Below are positions 51,324 through 60,517 of a stretch of DNA of 64,000 nt, in pieces. Below the pieces are notes generated by a model, which was not told the origin of the DNA, did not search any database, and saw only the letters and a list, made by a program, of their open reading frames with translations. The DNA is from JAXGQE01 sp040766585 (GTDB lineage: Bacteria > Bacillota > SLNR01), in contig JAXGQE010000001.1 of assembly GCA_040766585.1 (NCBI GenBank), forward strand, positions 1 through 64,000, given 5' to 3'. Within the stretch, counting starts at the first letter, position 1. Every line of letters begins with the position of its first letter. The position numbers and the translations under genes were made by a program.

Positions 51324-52247
51324 TTGAAGATACAACCCATTATTCGAGAAAGATTGACCCTGTCGGTGGAAGTGTTTCCGCCCCGCCCTGACAGTGAACC
51401 GGAAACCATTTTCCGAACCATTGAAGAACTTGGCACTTTGCGGCCGGACTTTATCAGCGTCACATACGGTGCCGGTGGAAGCACTAAAGGATTCACGGAG
51501 GAAATTGCCGACGTCATAGTGAATCGCCATGGAATTCCGGCTCTGGCTCACCTGACCTGCGTGGGAGAAACACCGGAATCGATTCATCCCATTATTGAGC
51601 GTCTGCAGAGCAACAATGTTCAATCGGTGCTGGCCTTAAGAGGGGATGTCCCTGCGGGACAGGACCCAGACCGTGTTATTCGCCACTTTCCCTATGCAGC
51701 CGATTTGATTGACTTTTTGCGGCATCATTACCCCGACCTGGAGATCGGAGCTGCTGCCTACCCGGAAGGGCACCTGGAATGTGACTGCCTTGAGACCGAT
51801 CTGGATCATTTGAAAGCCAAAGTCGATCGGGGGGTGGATTTTCTCATCAGCCAGCTATTCTTCGATAACGAGCGTCTTTACCGGTTTATGGACCGGATGG
51901 AAGCTCGAAACATCCAGACTCCTCTGCTGGCAGGGATCCTTCCGGTTACCGGACGACGCCAGATCGAGAGAATTCTCAGCCTGAGCCGGACCGCCTTCCC
52001 CCCCAAATTCCAGCGCATCCTGGACCGCTATGACCGGCACCCTCAGGCACTGCGGGAAGCAGGAATTGCCTACGCCACCGACCAGATTATCGATCTGATC
52101 AGCAGCGGCGTGGATGGCATTCATCTCTATACCATGAACAAACCGGAAATCGCCCGAAAGATTTTCGGAGACATTCAGCACATCCGGGGATATCTGCAGT
52201 CCCCCACCGCCGGAGCGGAAGGATTCCGGCAGCTACAAACCGAATAG
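51324..52247 (+). CDS. metF: Methylenetetrahydrofolate reductase
   Basis: 307-residue MetF-type TIM-barrel flavoprotein: SVEVFPPRPDSE (catalytic Glu in VEVFPP), VTYGAGGST, LALRGD and the later DFLISQLFFD. It makes 5-methyl-THF, the methyl donor for turning homocysteine into methionine, so the operon covers both halves of the pathway. TTG at 51324 lies properly after GAGGTGAACCCA; the GTG at 51315 is part of that site. No zinc-binding N-terminal extension of the acetogen type is seen. Confidence 0.93.
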   Translation: MKIQPIIRERLTLSVEVFPPRPDSEPETIFRTIEELGTLRPDFISVTYGAGGSTKGFTEEIADVIVNRHGIPALAHLTCVGETPESIHPIIERLQSNNVQSVLALRGDVPAGQDPDRVIRHFPYAADLIDFLRHHYPDLEIGAAAYPEGHLECDCLETDLDHLKAKVDRGVDFLISQLFFDNERLYRFMDRMEARNIQTPLLAGILPVTGRRQIERILSLSRTAFPPKFQRILDRYDRHPQALREAGIAYATDQIIDLISSGVDGIHLYTMNKPEIARKIFGDIQHIRGYLQSPTAGAEGFRQLQTE

Positions 52248-52268
52248 CTCTGTCAGGAGGTGGTACAG

Positions 52269-53030
52269 ATGTTTACAAAAGCCATCGTACGAATTCCCGG
52301 CGATTCCCTGACCGACGGCCTGACAACCGCCAATCTGGGCCAGCCCAATCCCCAGAAGGCCCGGGCCCAGCACGAACTGTATGTAGAGGCTCTCAAAGAG
52401 TGCGGTCTGGTGGTCACCATTCTGCCGCCGGACGAAGCATATCCGGACAGCTGCTTTGTGGAAGACCCGGCCGTTTTGACCGAGCGCTGCGCCATCATTA
52501 CCCGGCCCGGAGCCATTACCCGCCGGGGAGAAACTCATTCCGTTCATAAGGCGCTGGAAGATTTTTATGACACCTTTGCCTTCATTGAAGAACCCGGGAC
52601 TTTGGAGGGCGGCGATGTCATGAGAGTGGGCGATCATTTCTACATTGGTCTTTCCACCCGCACCAATGACCTGGGAGCCCAACAGCTGATTCGAATTCTA
52701 AACAAATACGGATACACCGGTGAAACAGTTCCGCTGAAAGAGATGTTTCATCTGAAATCGGGCGTGGTCTATCTCGAAGATAGCACCTTTGTTACAGCCG
52801 GCGAGTTCCAGAATCATCCTGCCTGGAAAGGCCGCAGGGAAATCCAGATCCCGCCGGACGAAGAGTACGCAGCCAACTGCATCCGGGTCAACGATCCTGT
52901 TCTGGTGGCTTCCGGATTTCCAACCGCCAAAAAGAGAATTTCAGTGGCCGGATTCCACATTATTGAAGCGGATACCTCCGAATTCAGAAAAGTAGACGGC
53001 GGCCTCAGCTGCCTGTCTCTGCGCTTCTGA
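52269..53030 (+). CDS. DDAH/arginine-deiminase superfamily hydrolase
   Basis: 253-residue guanidino-group-modifying enzyme resembling dimethylarginine dimethylaminohydrolase. N-terminal KAIVRIPGDSLTDGLT, PDSCFVEDPAVL, EGGDVMRVGDHFYIGLSTRTN, catalytic His in FHLKSGVVYL and nucleophile Cys248 in GGLSCLSLRF. It would hydrolyse arginine-like or methylarginine substrates. ATG after AGGAGGTGGTACAG, 21 bp after metF, so it is probably in the SAM-controlled operon; no link to methionine is obvious. Confidence 0.9.
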   Translation: MFTKAIVRIPGDSLTDGLTTANLGQPNPQKARAQHELYVEALKECGLVVTILPPDEAYPDSCFVEDPAVLTERCAIITRPGAITRRGETHSVHKALEDFYDTFAFIEEPGTLEGGDVMRVGDHFYIGLSTRTNDLGAQQLIRILNKYGYTGETVPLKEMFHLKSGVVYLEDSTFVTAGEFQNHPAWKGRREIQIPPDEEYAANCIRVNDPVLVASGFPTAKKRISVAGFHIIEADTSEFRKVDGGLSCLSLRF

Positions 53031-53047
53031 TCCCGCCCATAAAAAAA

Positions 53048-53095
53048 GGACCGTATGCACTGAGTTCATTGAACGCGACTCAGTGCATACGGTCC
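53048..53095. terminator. Long bidirectional terminator
   Basis: GGACCGTATGCACTGAGT (53048-53065) pairs perfectly with ACTCAGTGCATACGGTCC (53078-53095), an 18-bp stem. A seven-A run before it (53041-53047) reads as T7 for the minus-strand murA transcript. It separates the SAM operon from the convergent murA operon. Confidence 0.9.
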
Positions 53096-53104
53096 ATCTT
53101 GATT

Positions 53105-54361
53105 TTATTCGGCTACTCGGTAGATGTCGGCTCCCAGCCCCCGGAACTTATTCTCAATGTCCACATACCCCCGGTCAATATGCTGGGTTCCCGAGATCCG
53201 AGTTTCCCCTTCAGCCACCAAGCCCGCCGTAATCAAGGCTGCCCCGGCCCGTAGGTCGGTGGCTGTGACCTGGGCTCCGGTCAGCTTCTCGATTCCGCGG
53301 ATAACAGCGCTGCGCCCTTCAATGCGAATATCCGCACCCATCCGTTTCAGTTCATCCACATGCATAAAGCGGTTTTCAAATACGGTTTCCGTGATGACAC
53401 TGGTTCCCCGGCCTACCGTCATTAACGCCATCATCTGGGCCTGCATATCGGTGGGAAACCCCGGATAAGGCAGTGTCTTTACATCCACGGCGTGGATTAT
53501 GCCGTCGCTGATGACCGTAATGCTGCCGTTGTGTTCCACCACTTCCACACCGGTTTCTTTCAGTTTGGCGATGACCGGTTTCAGATGGTCCGCCAAGACA
53601 TTTTCCAGCACAACTTCACCGCCGGCGATGGCTGCAGCCACCATGTAGGTGCCGGCTTCGATCCGGTCCGGAATGACGGTATAGGTGGTACCTGACAACG
53701 ACGGAACTCCTTCGATCTTCAGAATATTGGTGCCGGCTCCCCGGATCCGTGCCCCCATGGCATTCAAATAGTTGGCCAGATCCACAATTTCCGGTTCTTC
53801 CGCAGCATTCTCAAGAATGGTGGTTCCTTCCGCCAGGGTAGCTGCCATCATGATATTTTCGGTCGCACCCACACTGGGAAAGTCCAGATAGATATTCGCT
53901 CCGGTCAGTCGATCCGCCGCCGCTTCAATATATCCATGGCCGATGGTAATGCGAGCGCCCATGGCCGTAAATCCTTTCAGATGCAGGTCGATGGGACGCG
54001 TGCCGATGGCACATCCTCCCGGCAGGGATATCCGCGCTTTGCGTGTTCTGGCCAACATGGGTCCCATCACCAGAAAAGAAGCGCGCATCCGCCGAACCAG
54101 ATCGTAGGGCGGTTCTTCCTCTGATTCCAACCCCGGCAGAATTTCAATGGTCCCGTCCGGCAATAATTCTACTCGGGAGCCCATCGAACGGAGCACAGCA
54201 CAGATGGTCCGGACATCTTCCAAAGCGGCTATTCCCTCCAGTGTGCACTTTCCTTCTGCCAGAAGGGAAGCGGCAATCACCGGAAGCACCGCATTTTTGG
54301 CGGAACTGATCCGAACGGTTCCATACAGCTTCTTTCCACCCGCAACGATAATTTTCTCCAC
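53105..54361 (-). CDS. murA: UDP-N-acetylglucosamine 1-carboxyvinyltransferase
   Basis: 418-residue EPSP-synthase-like enzyme, first committed step of peptidoglycan synthesis. Lys22 (SSAKNA) and Cys117 (LPGGCAIGTRPIDLH, the fosfomycin target) are in place; the C-terminal IDRGYVDIENKFRGLGA is typical. GTG start after GCAGGAGGAAAAACA. Third gene after wecA/tagO and wecB on one strand. Confidence 0.96.
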   Translation of the reverse strand: MEKIIVAGGKKLYGTVRISSAKNAVLPVIAASLLAEGKCTLEGIAALEDVRTICAVLRSMGSRVELLPDGTIEILPGLESEEEPPYDLVRRMRASFLVMGPMLARTRKARISLPGGCAIGTRPIDLHLKGFTAMGARITIGHGYIEAAADRLTGANIYLDFPSVGATENIMMAATLAEGTTILENAAEEPEIVDLANYLNAMGARIRGAGTNILKIEGVPSLSGTTYTVIPDRIEAGTYMVAAAIAGGEVVLENVLADHLKPVIAKLKETGVEVVEHNGSITVISDGIIHAVDVKTLPYPGFPTDMQAQMMALMTVGRGTSVITETVFENRFMHVDELKRMGADIRIEGRSAVIRGIEKLTGAQVTATDLRAGAALITAGLVAEGETRISGTQHIDRGYVDIENKFRGLGADIYRVAE

Positions 54362-54387
54362 TGTTTTTCCTCCTGCCGATGTATTCT

Positions 54388-55548
54388 CTATCGGTCCGCC
54401 GGTGAACGAAACTCATCCGGCGCCTGATTTGTCTTGTGAAACGCGTACAACAATCCTTGTCGAATCCGTCGGGCAGCCTGCCCGTCCCCGTAAGGATTCA
54501 CTGCTTTTGCCATTGTATCATAGTGGGTCGGATCCGACAACAGTTCCTGAACTGCACGGATAATATCGGCTTTCCGGGTTCCTACCATTCGCACCGTTCC
54601 GGCGCGGATGGCTTCCGGCCGTTCCGTGGTGTCCCGCAGCAGAAGAACCGGTTTTCCCAGTGCCGGCGCCTCTTCTTGCAATCCTCCGGAGTCCGTCACC
54701 ACCAGCCAAGCCTTCTTCATCAGTCGTGCCCATTCCACATATTCCATAGGCGGCACCGGGTGAATCCGCGGTGTGTCCGCCAGGATGGAATGTACGGTTT
54801 CCTGGACTGCTGGATTGCGGTGGACCGAAAATACGATTTCCAGTTCACGGCTTCCTTCTGCCAATTCTTTGAGAGCCCGGCATATGTCCTCCATGGGAGC
54901 CCCCAGATTTTCTCTGCGGTGGGCATCCACCACCAGAATCTTCTTCTCATCGTAGGGAAGATCATTCAGAATAGACAGTGAAAATGGTTCATCCTTTTGA
55001 GAGACAGCCAACAGCGCATCGATGGCCGTATTGCCGGTAACAAAAATCGAATCGTCCGCCACCCCTTCACGAATCAGATTCTGCCGGGATTCCCGGGTGG
55101 GGGCAAAGTGAATGTCTGCAGTCACACCGGTCAAGCGTCGGTTCATTTCTTCCGGATAGGGGGAATACTTGTTGCCGGTACGCAGACCGGCTTCCACATG
55201 CCCCACCTTGATCTGCTGGTAAAATGCAGCCAGGGCCGCCGCCATGGTGGTTGTAGTATCCCCATGGACCAGAACAATATCCGGTTTTTCCTTTTTCAAT
55301 ATATCCTCCAGCCCCTGCAGTACCCGCACGGTGATTCCGGTCAGCGACTGGCGTTCTTTCATAATATTCAGGTCGTGATCCGGTTGTATTTGAAAAAAAT
55401 CCAGCACCTGATCCAGCATTTCCCGGTGTTGGGCAGTAACCACGACACAAGACGCAATCTCTTCCGGATAGGCTGCCAGTTCCTTCACCAGGGGGGCCAT
55501 CTTGATCGCTTCCGGCCGCGTTCCAAACACAGTCATCACTTTCAGCAT
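54388..55548 (-). CDS. wecB: UDP-N-acetylglucosamine 2-epimerase
   Basis: 386-residue non-hydrolysing epimerase giving UDP-ManNAc for teichoic acid or capsule: MTVFGTRPEAIKMAPLVKEL, VHGDTTTTMAAALAAF, HVEAGLRT, and VTDSGGLQEEAPALGKPVLL. ATG at 55548 follows GGGAGGAACCCAC. Lies 19 bp after wecA/tagO; together they start wall-polymer synthesis. Confidence 0.95.
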   Translation of the reverse strand: MLKVMTVFGTRPEAIKMAPLVKELAAYPEEIASCVVVTAQHREMLDQVLDFFQIQPDHDLNIMKERQSLTGITVRVLQGLEDILKKEKPDIVLVHGDTTTTMAAALAAFYQQIKVGHVEAGLRTGNKYSPYPEEMNRRLTGVTADIHFAPTRESRQNLIREGVADDSIFVTGNTAIDALLAVSQKDEPFSLSILNDLPYDEKKILVVDAHRRENLGAPMEDICRALKELAEGSRELEIVFSVHRNPAVQETVHSILADTPRIHPVPPMEYVEWARLMKKAWLVVTDSGGLQEEAPALGKPVLLLRDTTERPEAIRAGTVRMVGTRKADIIRAVQELLSDPTHYDTMAKAVNPYGDGQAARRIRQGLLYAFHKTNQAPDEFRSPADR

Positions 55549-55567
55549 GTGGGTTCCTCCCGGTCCG

Positions 55568-56596
55568 CTATTTTTCCTGCTTGATACTGAACAACCGCAC
55601 TTTTCGAGCACCCATGAATATGAACAGGATTACAGCAGCCAAAAACAGGAGCGGCCAGTATCCGTCCAGACTGGTAATGATAATGGCGCTGACACCCAGC
55701 AGGGCGCTGACCGCATACAGCAGGACAACAACCCGCCGCTGGCTCAGTCCAAGATCCATCAGGCGGTGATGCAGATGATTCCGATCCGCCTCGTAGATGG
55801 GTCTTCCACTGCGCAAGCGCCGGATAATGGCAAAAAATGTATCGAAAAAAGGCAGCCCCAGTGCCAGAATGGGCACAATCAAAGCAATGGTGGCTACACT
55901 CTTCAAAGCCCCTTCCACAGATACCGCGGCCAGGACAAAGCCCAAAAGCATACTGCCGGAATCCCCCATAAAGATCCGAGCCGGATTGAAATTGTACCGG
56001 AGAAACCCCAGGGAGCTTCCAATCAGGGCGGCGGTAATCACAGCCACCTGAACCTGGCCGGCCCGGTAGGCCAATAGAAAAAGCGTTGCCGCCGCAATGG
56101 ATGAAACCCCTGCAGCCAACCCATCCAGACCGTCAATGAGATTCATGGTGTTCACCACCAAAACGATCCAGGCAATGGTCAGGGGAATACTCCACCCGTT
56201 CAGGTAGATCATCCCGTTAAACGGATTGGTCAGCCACCAGATCCGTACATCAAATACCATCACCACAACGCCGATGACTGCAATCTGCCCCAGAAGTTTG
56301 TACCGGGCCAGCATGCCCATCTTGTCATCCATAACCCCCAGAAGCATCAGTCCGGTGGCTCCAAACAGAATGCCCGCCACCTGGGGATCGTCCAACCCCA
56401 GAAAATATAGAACCGATGCACAAAAGCCCAGGTAGATGGCGAAACCTCCCAGGTATGGAATCGGCTCTTTATGGATTTTTCGGCCATCCCCGGGCCGGTC
56501 AACAATTCCCAGCTGCAGAGCCCATCGCTTCACGACGGGAGTAACAGCAAAAGTAATCAGCAGTGCGGATAGAAATGCAATATAGACATATTGCAC
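55568..56596 (-). CDS. wecA: Undecaprenyl-phosphate GlcNAc-1-phosphate transferase
   Basis: 342-residue MraY/WecA/TagO-type enzyme with about 10 membrane helices; transfers GlcNAc-1-P to undecaprenyl phosphate. Blocks: DRPGDGRKIHKEPIPYLGG, MNLIDGLDGLAAGVS (metal-binding Asp), FMGDSGSMLLGF and the cytoplasmic RNHLHHRLMDLG (HxHH). GTG start after GGAGGAGTGATCGTTT. First gene of the wall-polymer set; a 150-bp gap precedes it and may hold a promoter. Confidence 0.95.
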   Translation of the reverse strand: MQYVYIAFLSALLITFAVTPVVKRWALQLGIVDRPGDGRKIHKEPIPYLGGFAIYLGFCASVLYFLGLDDPQVAGILFGATGLMLLGVMDDKMGMLARYKLLGQIAVIGVVVMVFDVRIWWLTNPFNGMIYLNGWSIPLTIAWIVLVVNTMNLIDGLDGLAAGVSSIAAATLFLLAYRAGQVQVAVITAALIGSSLGFLRYNFNPARIFMGDSGSMLLGFVLAAVSVEGALKSVATIALIVPILALGLPFFDTFFAIIRRLRSGRPIYEADRNHLHHRLMDLGLSQRRVVVLLYAVSALLGVSAIIITSLDGYWPLLFLAAVILFIFMGARKVRLFSIKQEK

Positions 56597-56748
56597 AAAC
56601 GATCACTCCTCCGCCGGGGAATGGTTCCCCGGGCGTGGTCGGAAAGTACTTCGCTTATTGTACGCCTCACATAGACCCTTGTCAACCGGATCATGCCCAG
56701 GCTTCTCTACCGAAAGACGCTACGGCGCCATGAAAGTTCCCAACCATC

Positions 56749-57063
56749 CTATTCCAGAAAAAGATATCCTTTGTCAATCAGTTTTTCCAGATGAAGGCTC
56801 AGAGATTCATTCAGGTCCACCCCATACTGCTCTTCCAGAACAAACATCATGGTAATGGCAGTCTGTGCCACATCCAGAAGTTCCCGGGTAACCCTCATTA
56901 GTCCGTCCCGGTCCCGTACCGGCTCGTGTTTGCCGTGGATATCCTGGTACGACCCAATGGCTTTGCTCAGCTCCCCGGTTTCTTCCATCAGTTTCAGTGC
57001 TGTCGATTCCAAAGTGGGATACAGACCGTTGAGCCGGGGTAAAGCGATGGTTTTAGTTTCCAA
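56749..57063 (-). CDS. MazG-like nucleotide pyrophosphohydrolase
   Basis: 104-residue all-alpha NTP-PPase of the MazG-like group: KLMEETGELSKAIG carries the EExxE-type metal site, RELLDVAQTAITMMF the ExxD-type site. It would hydrolyse damaged or excess (d)NTPs. The start is uncertain: TTG at 57063 has GAGGAAGGTGTACTTC before it and overlaps the dCMP deaminase end by 11 bp; in-frame starts exist to 57090. Confidence 0.82.
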   Translation of the reverse strand: METKTIALPRLNGLYPTLESTALKLMEETGELSKAIGSYQDIHGKHEPVRDRDGLMRVTRELLDVAQTAITMMFVLEEQYGVDLNESLSLHLEKLIDKGYLFLE

Positions 57064-57517
57064 GAAGTACACCTTCCTCGAATCGGACAATCTCCACTCC
57101 CGCTTCTTTCAGAAGCTGGCGGGACAGATCGTCGGGATAATCCTGTTCGTAAATAATCTTGACAATTCCAGAGTTAATAATCATCTTGGCACAGGTTACA
57201 CAGGGGTGCGCCTGGGAGTAGATCACCGCTCCCTGAATGCTGACCCCGTGGTACGCAGCCTGAATGATGGCATTTTGCTCAGCATGGAGACCGCGACACA
57301 ATTCAAATCGTTCTCCAGAGGGAATTCCCATCTGCTGTCGCAGGCATCCCACATCCAAACAGTGAGCAAGGCCGCTGGGTACCCCGTTGTACCCGGTGGA
57401 TAGAATTCGTTTGTTCTTAACAATGACTGCCCCCAGCTGACGCCGCAGGCAGGTTGAGCGCGACCCCACAACCCGGGTCACTTCCATAAAATATTCATCC
57501 CATGACGGTCTTGTCAT
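57053..57517 (-). CDS. dCMP deaminase (ComEB-like)
   Basis: 154-residue zinc deaminase turning dCMP into dUMP. Zinc site: His78 and catalytic Glu80 in LHAEQNAI, Cys106 and Cys109 in HPCVTCAK; a second metal-binding set with Cys23, Cys53 and Cys58 is typical of this family. ATG at 57517 after GGAGGGAAGACA; the longer frame from 57664 overlaps upp and is not used. Confidence 0.95.
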   Translation of the reverse strand: MTRPSWDEYFMEVTRVVGSRSTCLRRQLGAVIVKNKRILSTGYNGVPSGLAHCLDVGCLRQQMGIPSGERFELCRGLHAEQNAIIQAAYHGVSIQGAVIYSQAHPCVTCAKMIINSGIVKIIYEQDYPDDLSRQLLKEAGVEIVRFEEGVLLGN

Positions 57518-57560
57518 TGTCTTCCCTCCGGTTGTCTTGTATTCGTAAGGCATCGGTTGC

Positions 57561-58190
57561 TCATTCGGTTCCAAACAACCGGTCGCCGGCATCCCCCAGT
57601 CCTGGGATAATGTACCCGTTTTCATCCAGGTGACTGTCAATGGCCGCTGTGTAGATGGGAACATCCGGGTGTTTTTCTTTCAGTGCCCGAATCCCTTCCG
57701 GGGCTGCGATGAGGCACATGAATTTCAGCTTTTTCACGCCCTTGGATTTTAGAAAATTCACGGCGGCCACAGCCGATCCTCCGGTGGCCAGCATGGGATC
57801 GACCAGAATGATCTCCCGCTCTGCCACATCCGCCGGCAGTTTCCAGAAATATTCCACGGGCTGCAGCGAATCATGATCCCTGTACATACCCAGATGACCG
57901 ACCTTGGCATTGGGAATCAGCCGGGTCATACCGCTGACCATACCCAGACCTGCCCGCAAAATCGGTACAATCCCCAGCTTTTTACCCGCCAGGATCTGAC
58001 CGTGGGTTTCTGTCATGGGGGTCTGAATGCGGACCTCTTCCAGAGGCAGATCCCGAGTTACCTCATAGGCCAAAAGCAGCGATACTTCCTCCACCAGCTC
58101 CCGGAATTCCTTGGGCCCCGTTTCTTTGTCCCGAATGTACGTCATTTTATGCTGAATCAACGGATGATCAATCCAGTGCACTTGATTCAC
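57561..58190 (-). CDS. upp: Uracil phosphoribosyltransferase
   Basis: 209-residue UPRT, same length as the Bacillus enzyme; makes UMP from uracil and PRPP. PRPP loop ILVDPMLATGGSAVAAV, uracil-binding GYIIPGLGDAGDRLFGT, and HPLIQHKMTYIRDKETG at the N-terminus. GTG at 58190 chosen by family alignment and by spacing from AAAGGG; a GTG at 58199 is too close to that site. Confidence 0.96.
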   Translation of the reverse strand: MNQVHWIDHPLIQHKMTYIRDKETGPKEFRELVEEVSLLLAYEVTRDLPLEEVRIQTPMTETHGQILAGKKLGIVPILRAGLGMVSGMTRLIPNAKVGHLGMYRDHDSLQPVEYFWKLPADVAEREIILVDPMLATGGSAVAAVNFLKSKGVKKLKFMCLIAAPEGIRALKEKHPDVPIYTAAIDSHLDENGYIIPGLGDAGDRLFGTE

Positions 58191-58219
58191 CGCAATCACC
58201 GGCCCTTTCTAAGTCGGTC

Positions 58220-59455
58220 TCAGGCATACAGCCCGAATCGACTGCAGATTTCTTTGACGCTTTCCCGAACCTGCTGTTTGACGCTTTCCGAATCCGGATT
58301 CTCCACAATATCGGCAATCATGTCGGCGATGGCAATCATTTCCTCTTCCTTCATTCCGCGGGTGGTCACAGCCGGTGTACCAATGCGCATGCCGCTGGTG
58401 ATCGTCGGTTTTTCCGTGTCGTAGGGAACCGCATTTTTGTTCACGGTGATTCCCACATCATCCAGCGCTTTTTCTGCCGCTTTCCCAGTGATCCCTTTGT
58501 TTCGCAGATCGATGAGCATCAGATGATTGTCCGTGCCCCCTGAAACCAGTTCAAAATCCCGTGACAACAGCCGGGCGGCCATGGTCTGGGCATTTTTCAC
58601 AATCTGCTTCTGGTAATCCGCAAATGCCGGTGTCATGGCTTCTTTCAGTGCCACGGCTTTGGCTGCAATGATATGCATCAGCGGACCTCCCTGGGTTCCC
58701 GGGAATACCGCCTTGTCAATGTCTTTGGCCAGTTCACTTTTGCACAGGATCATGCCGCCCCGGGGACCCCGCAGGGTCTTGTGGGTTGTGGTTGTCACCA
58801 CATCCGCATAGGGGCAGGGATTCGGGTGCAGGCCCGTTGCCACCAGCCCGGCTATGTGGGCCATGTCCACCATAAAGTATGCGCCCACTTCCCGAGCTAC
58901 CTGGGCAATCCGTTCAAAATCGATAATCCGCGGATAAGCGCTGGCACCCGCCACAATCAGCTTCGGTTTTTCCTGGCGGGCCACTTCGGCCAGTTCGTCA
59001 TAATCCAGCCGTCCGGTTTCCTTGCGGACCCCGTAGGAAGAAAACTCAAAATACTTACCGGATATATTCACAGGGCTGCCGTGGGTCAGATGTCCCCCAT
59101 GGGGCAGCCGCATCCCCAATACCTTATCCCCGGGATTCAACAGGGCAAAATACACAGCCATATTGGCCTGTGCTCCCGCATGGGGCTGTACATTGGCATG
59201 TTCAGCTGAAAAAAGTGCCTTGGCGCGCTCAATAGCCAGACTCTCGGCAATATCCACAAACTCACAGCCGCCGTAATACCGTCTCCCCGGATATCCTTCT
59301 GCATATTTGTTGGTCAGTACAGAACCCTGTGCTTCCAACACAGCCGGACTCACAAAATTTTCCGATGCGATCAGTTCGATTTTGTCTTTCTGTCTCTGTG
59401 TTTCTTTTTCAATCGCTTCAAAAATATCCGGATCAATCCCTTTCAGCCCTACCAT
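58220..59455 (-). CDS. glyA: Serine hydroxymethyltransferase
   Basis: 411-residue fold-type I PLP enzyme; converts serine and THF to glycine and methylene-THF, the substrate of MetF. PLP Lys in VVTTTTHKTLRGPRGG; NKYAEGYPGRRYYGG and GAQANMAVYF are classical. ATG after ACAAGGAGGGTTTATC. Confidence 0.97.
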   Translation of the reverse strand: MVGLKGIDPDIFEAIEKETQRQKDKIELIASENFVSPAVLEAQGSVLTNKYAEGYPGRRYYGGCEFVDIAESLAIERAKALFSAEHANVQPHAGAQANMAVYFALLNPGDKVLGMRLPHGGHLTHGSPVNISGKYFEFSSYGVRKETGRLDYDELAEVARQEKPKLIVAGASAYPRIIDFERIAQVAREVGAYFMVDMAHIAGLVATGLHPNPCPYADVVTTTTHKTLRGPRGGMILCKSELAKDIDKAVFPGTQGGPLMHIIAAKAVALKEAMTPAFADYQKQIVKNAQTMAARLLSRDFELVSGGTDNHLMLIDLRNKGITGKAAEKALDDVGITVNKNAVPYDTEKPTITSGMRIGTPAVTTRGMKEEEMIAIADMIADIVENPDSESVKQQVRESVKEICSRFGLYA

Positions 59456-59475
59456 GATAAACCCTCCTTGTCGGT

Positions 59476-59916
59476 CTACTTCTGCTCCAGATCCCGGATC
59501 TTCTGAATTCTGCGGGAATGCCTGCCACCGATGAATTCAGAGAGCAGCCAGGTATGCACAATCTCCAGAGCCAATCCATGCCCGATGACACGCTCACCCA
59601 TTACCAAAACGTTTGCGTCGTTGTGTTCCCGCGAAAGACGGCAGGAAAACAAGTCATGACACAAAGCAGCCCGTATGCCGCGCACTTTATTGGCCGTAAT
59701 GCTCATGCCAATCCCGGTTCCGCAGATCAGTATTCCCCGATCATACTCCCCTCCGGCGACAGCTTCTGCCACTTTCACGCCGATATCCGTGTAATCCACT
59801 GCATCCAAGGATACTGCCCCGAAATCGGTGAAATCCAATTCCAGGTCCGTCAGCAGCTCTTTGATTTTTTCCTTCAACGAATATCCGGCATGGTCGCTTC
59901 CGATTGCAATCTTCAT
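59476..59916 (-). CDS. rpiB: Ribose 5-phosphate isomerase B
   Basis: 146-residue RpiB: IAIGSDHAGYSLKEKI, catalytic Cys in LICGTGIGMSITANK and the SREHNDANVLVMGERV block. Interconverts ribulose-5-P and ribose-5-P. Lies 20 bp before glyA on the same transcript. Confidence 0.96.
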   Translation of the reverse strand: MKIAIGSDHAGYSLKEKIKELLTDLELDFTDFGAVSLDAVDYTDIGVKVAEAVAGGEYDRGILICGTGIGMSITANKVRGIRAALCHDLFSCRLSREHNDANVLVMGERVIGHGLALEIVHTWLLSEFIGGRHSRRIQKIRDLEQK

Positions 59917-60031
59917 TTCTTCACCCCCGAATTTGTATGGTAACAGTACATCTTGATAACACAGAATAGAGAATCAGGCATCCTGCTTTCGATAAAACCG
60001 ATGAATCAAAAATTATTCCATATCATTACCC

Positions 60032-60499
60032 TTATTCTTCCCTGTTGTTTTTTTTCCTGCCTTTTTCCTCTTCTTCTTTTTTTATCTCATCGGTCAGTTC
60101 CCGGAGCTGACGGCTCAATTCTAGGGCACATTCCCGGTACACTTCCAAGGGCATGCCATATGGATCCGCCATGGCCAGCACGCGAATTTTATCTGCGGCG
60201 TCCGGCACAAGGGCAATGACAGCGTCCCGGTGCCTTTCTGTCATAGCCAGGATGAGATCCGCGTCTTCAATCATGGAAAGATTGACGAGCCGGGCCCGGT
60301 GCGAACGAATGTCGATGCCCATCTCTTCCATGGCAGCTATGGCATTCTCAGCCGCCTCGTCACCATCCAAAGCGGCTGTTCCGGCAGATCCGACTTGCCA
60401 ACCGCTTTCCCCAAACGCTTCTTTCATAAATGATTTCAACAGTCCTTCCGCCATCGGACTCCGACAAGTGTTCCCTGTACAAACCACCAACACAATCAT
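60032..60499 (-). CDS. ywlE: Protein-arginine phosphatase, YwlE-like
   Basis: 155-residue low-molecular-weight phosphatase. P-loop VCTGNTCRSPMAEG with Cys7, Arg13 and Thr11; a Thr at this place marks the arginine-phosphatase (YwlE) type rather than tyrosine phosphatases. The catalytic Asp is in MADPYG. In Bacillus it reverses McsB arginine phosphorylation. The C-terminus is a run of Glu, Lys and Arg (KKEEEEKGRKKNNREE). ATG at 60499 after AAAGGAGCCGTTGACT. Confidence 0.9.
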   Translation of the reverse strand: MIVLVVCTGNTCRSPMAEGLLKSFMKEAFGESGWQVGSAGTAALDGDEAAENAIAAMEEMGIDIRSHRARLVNLSMIEDADLILAMTERHRDAVIALVPDAADKIRVLAMADPYGMPLEVYRECALELSRQLRELTDEIKKEEEEKGRKKNNREE

Positions 60500-60517
60500 A
60501 GTCAACGGCTCCTTTCA

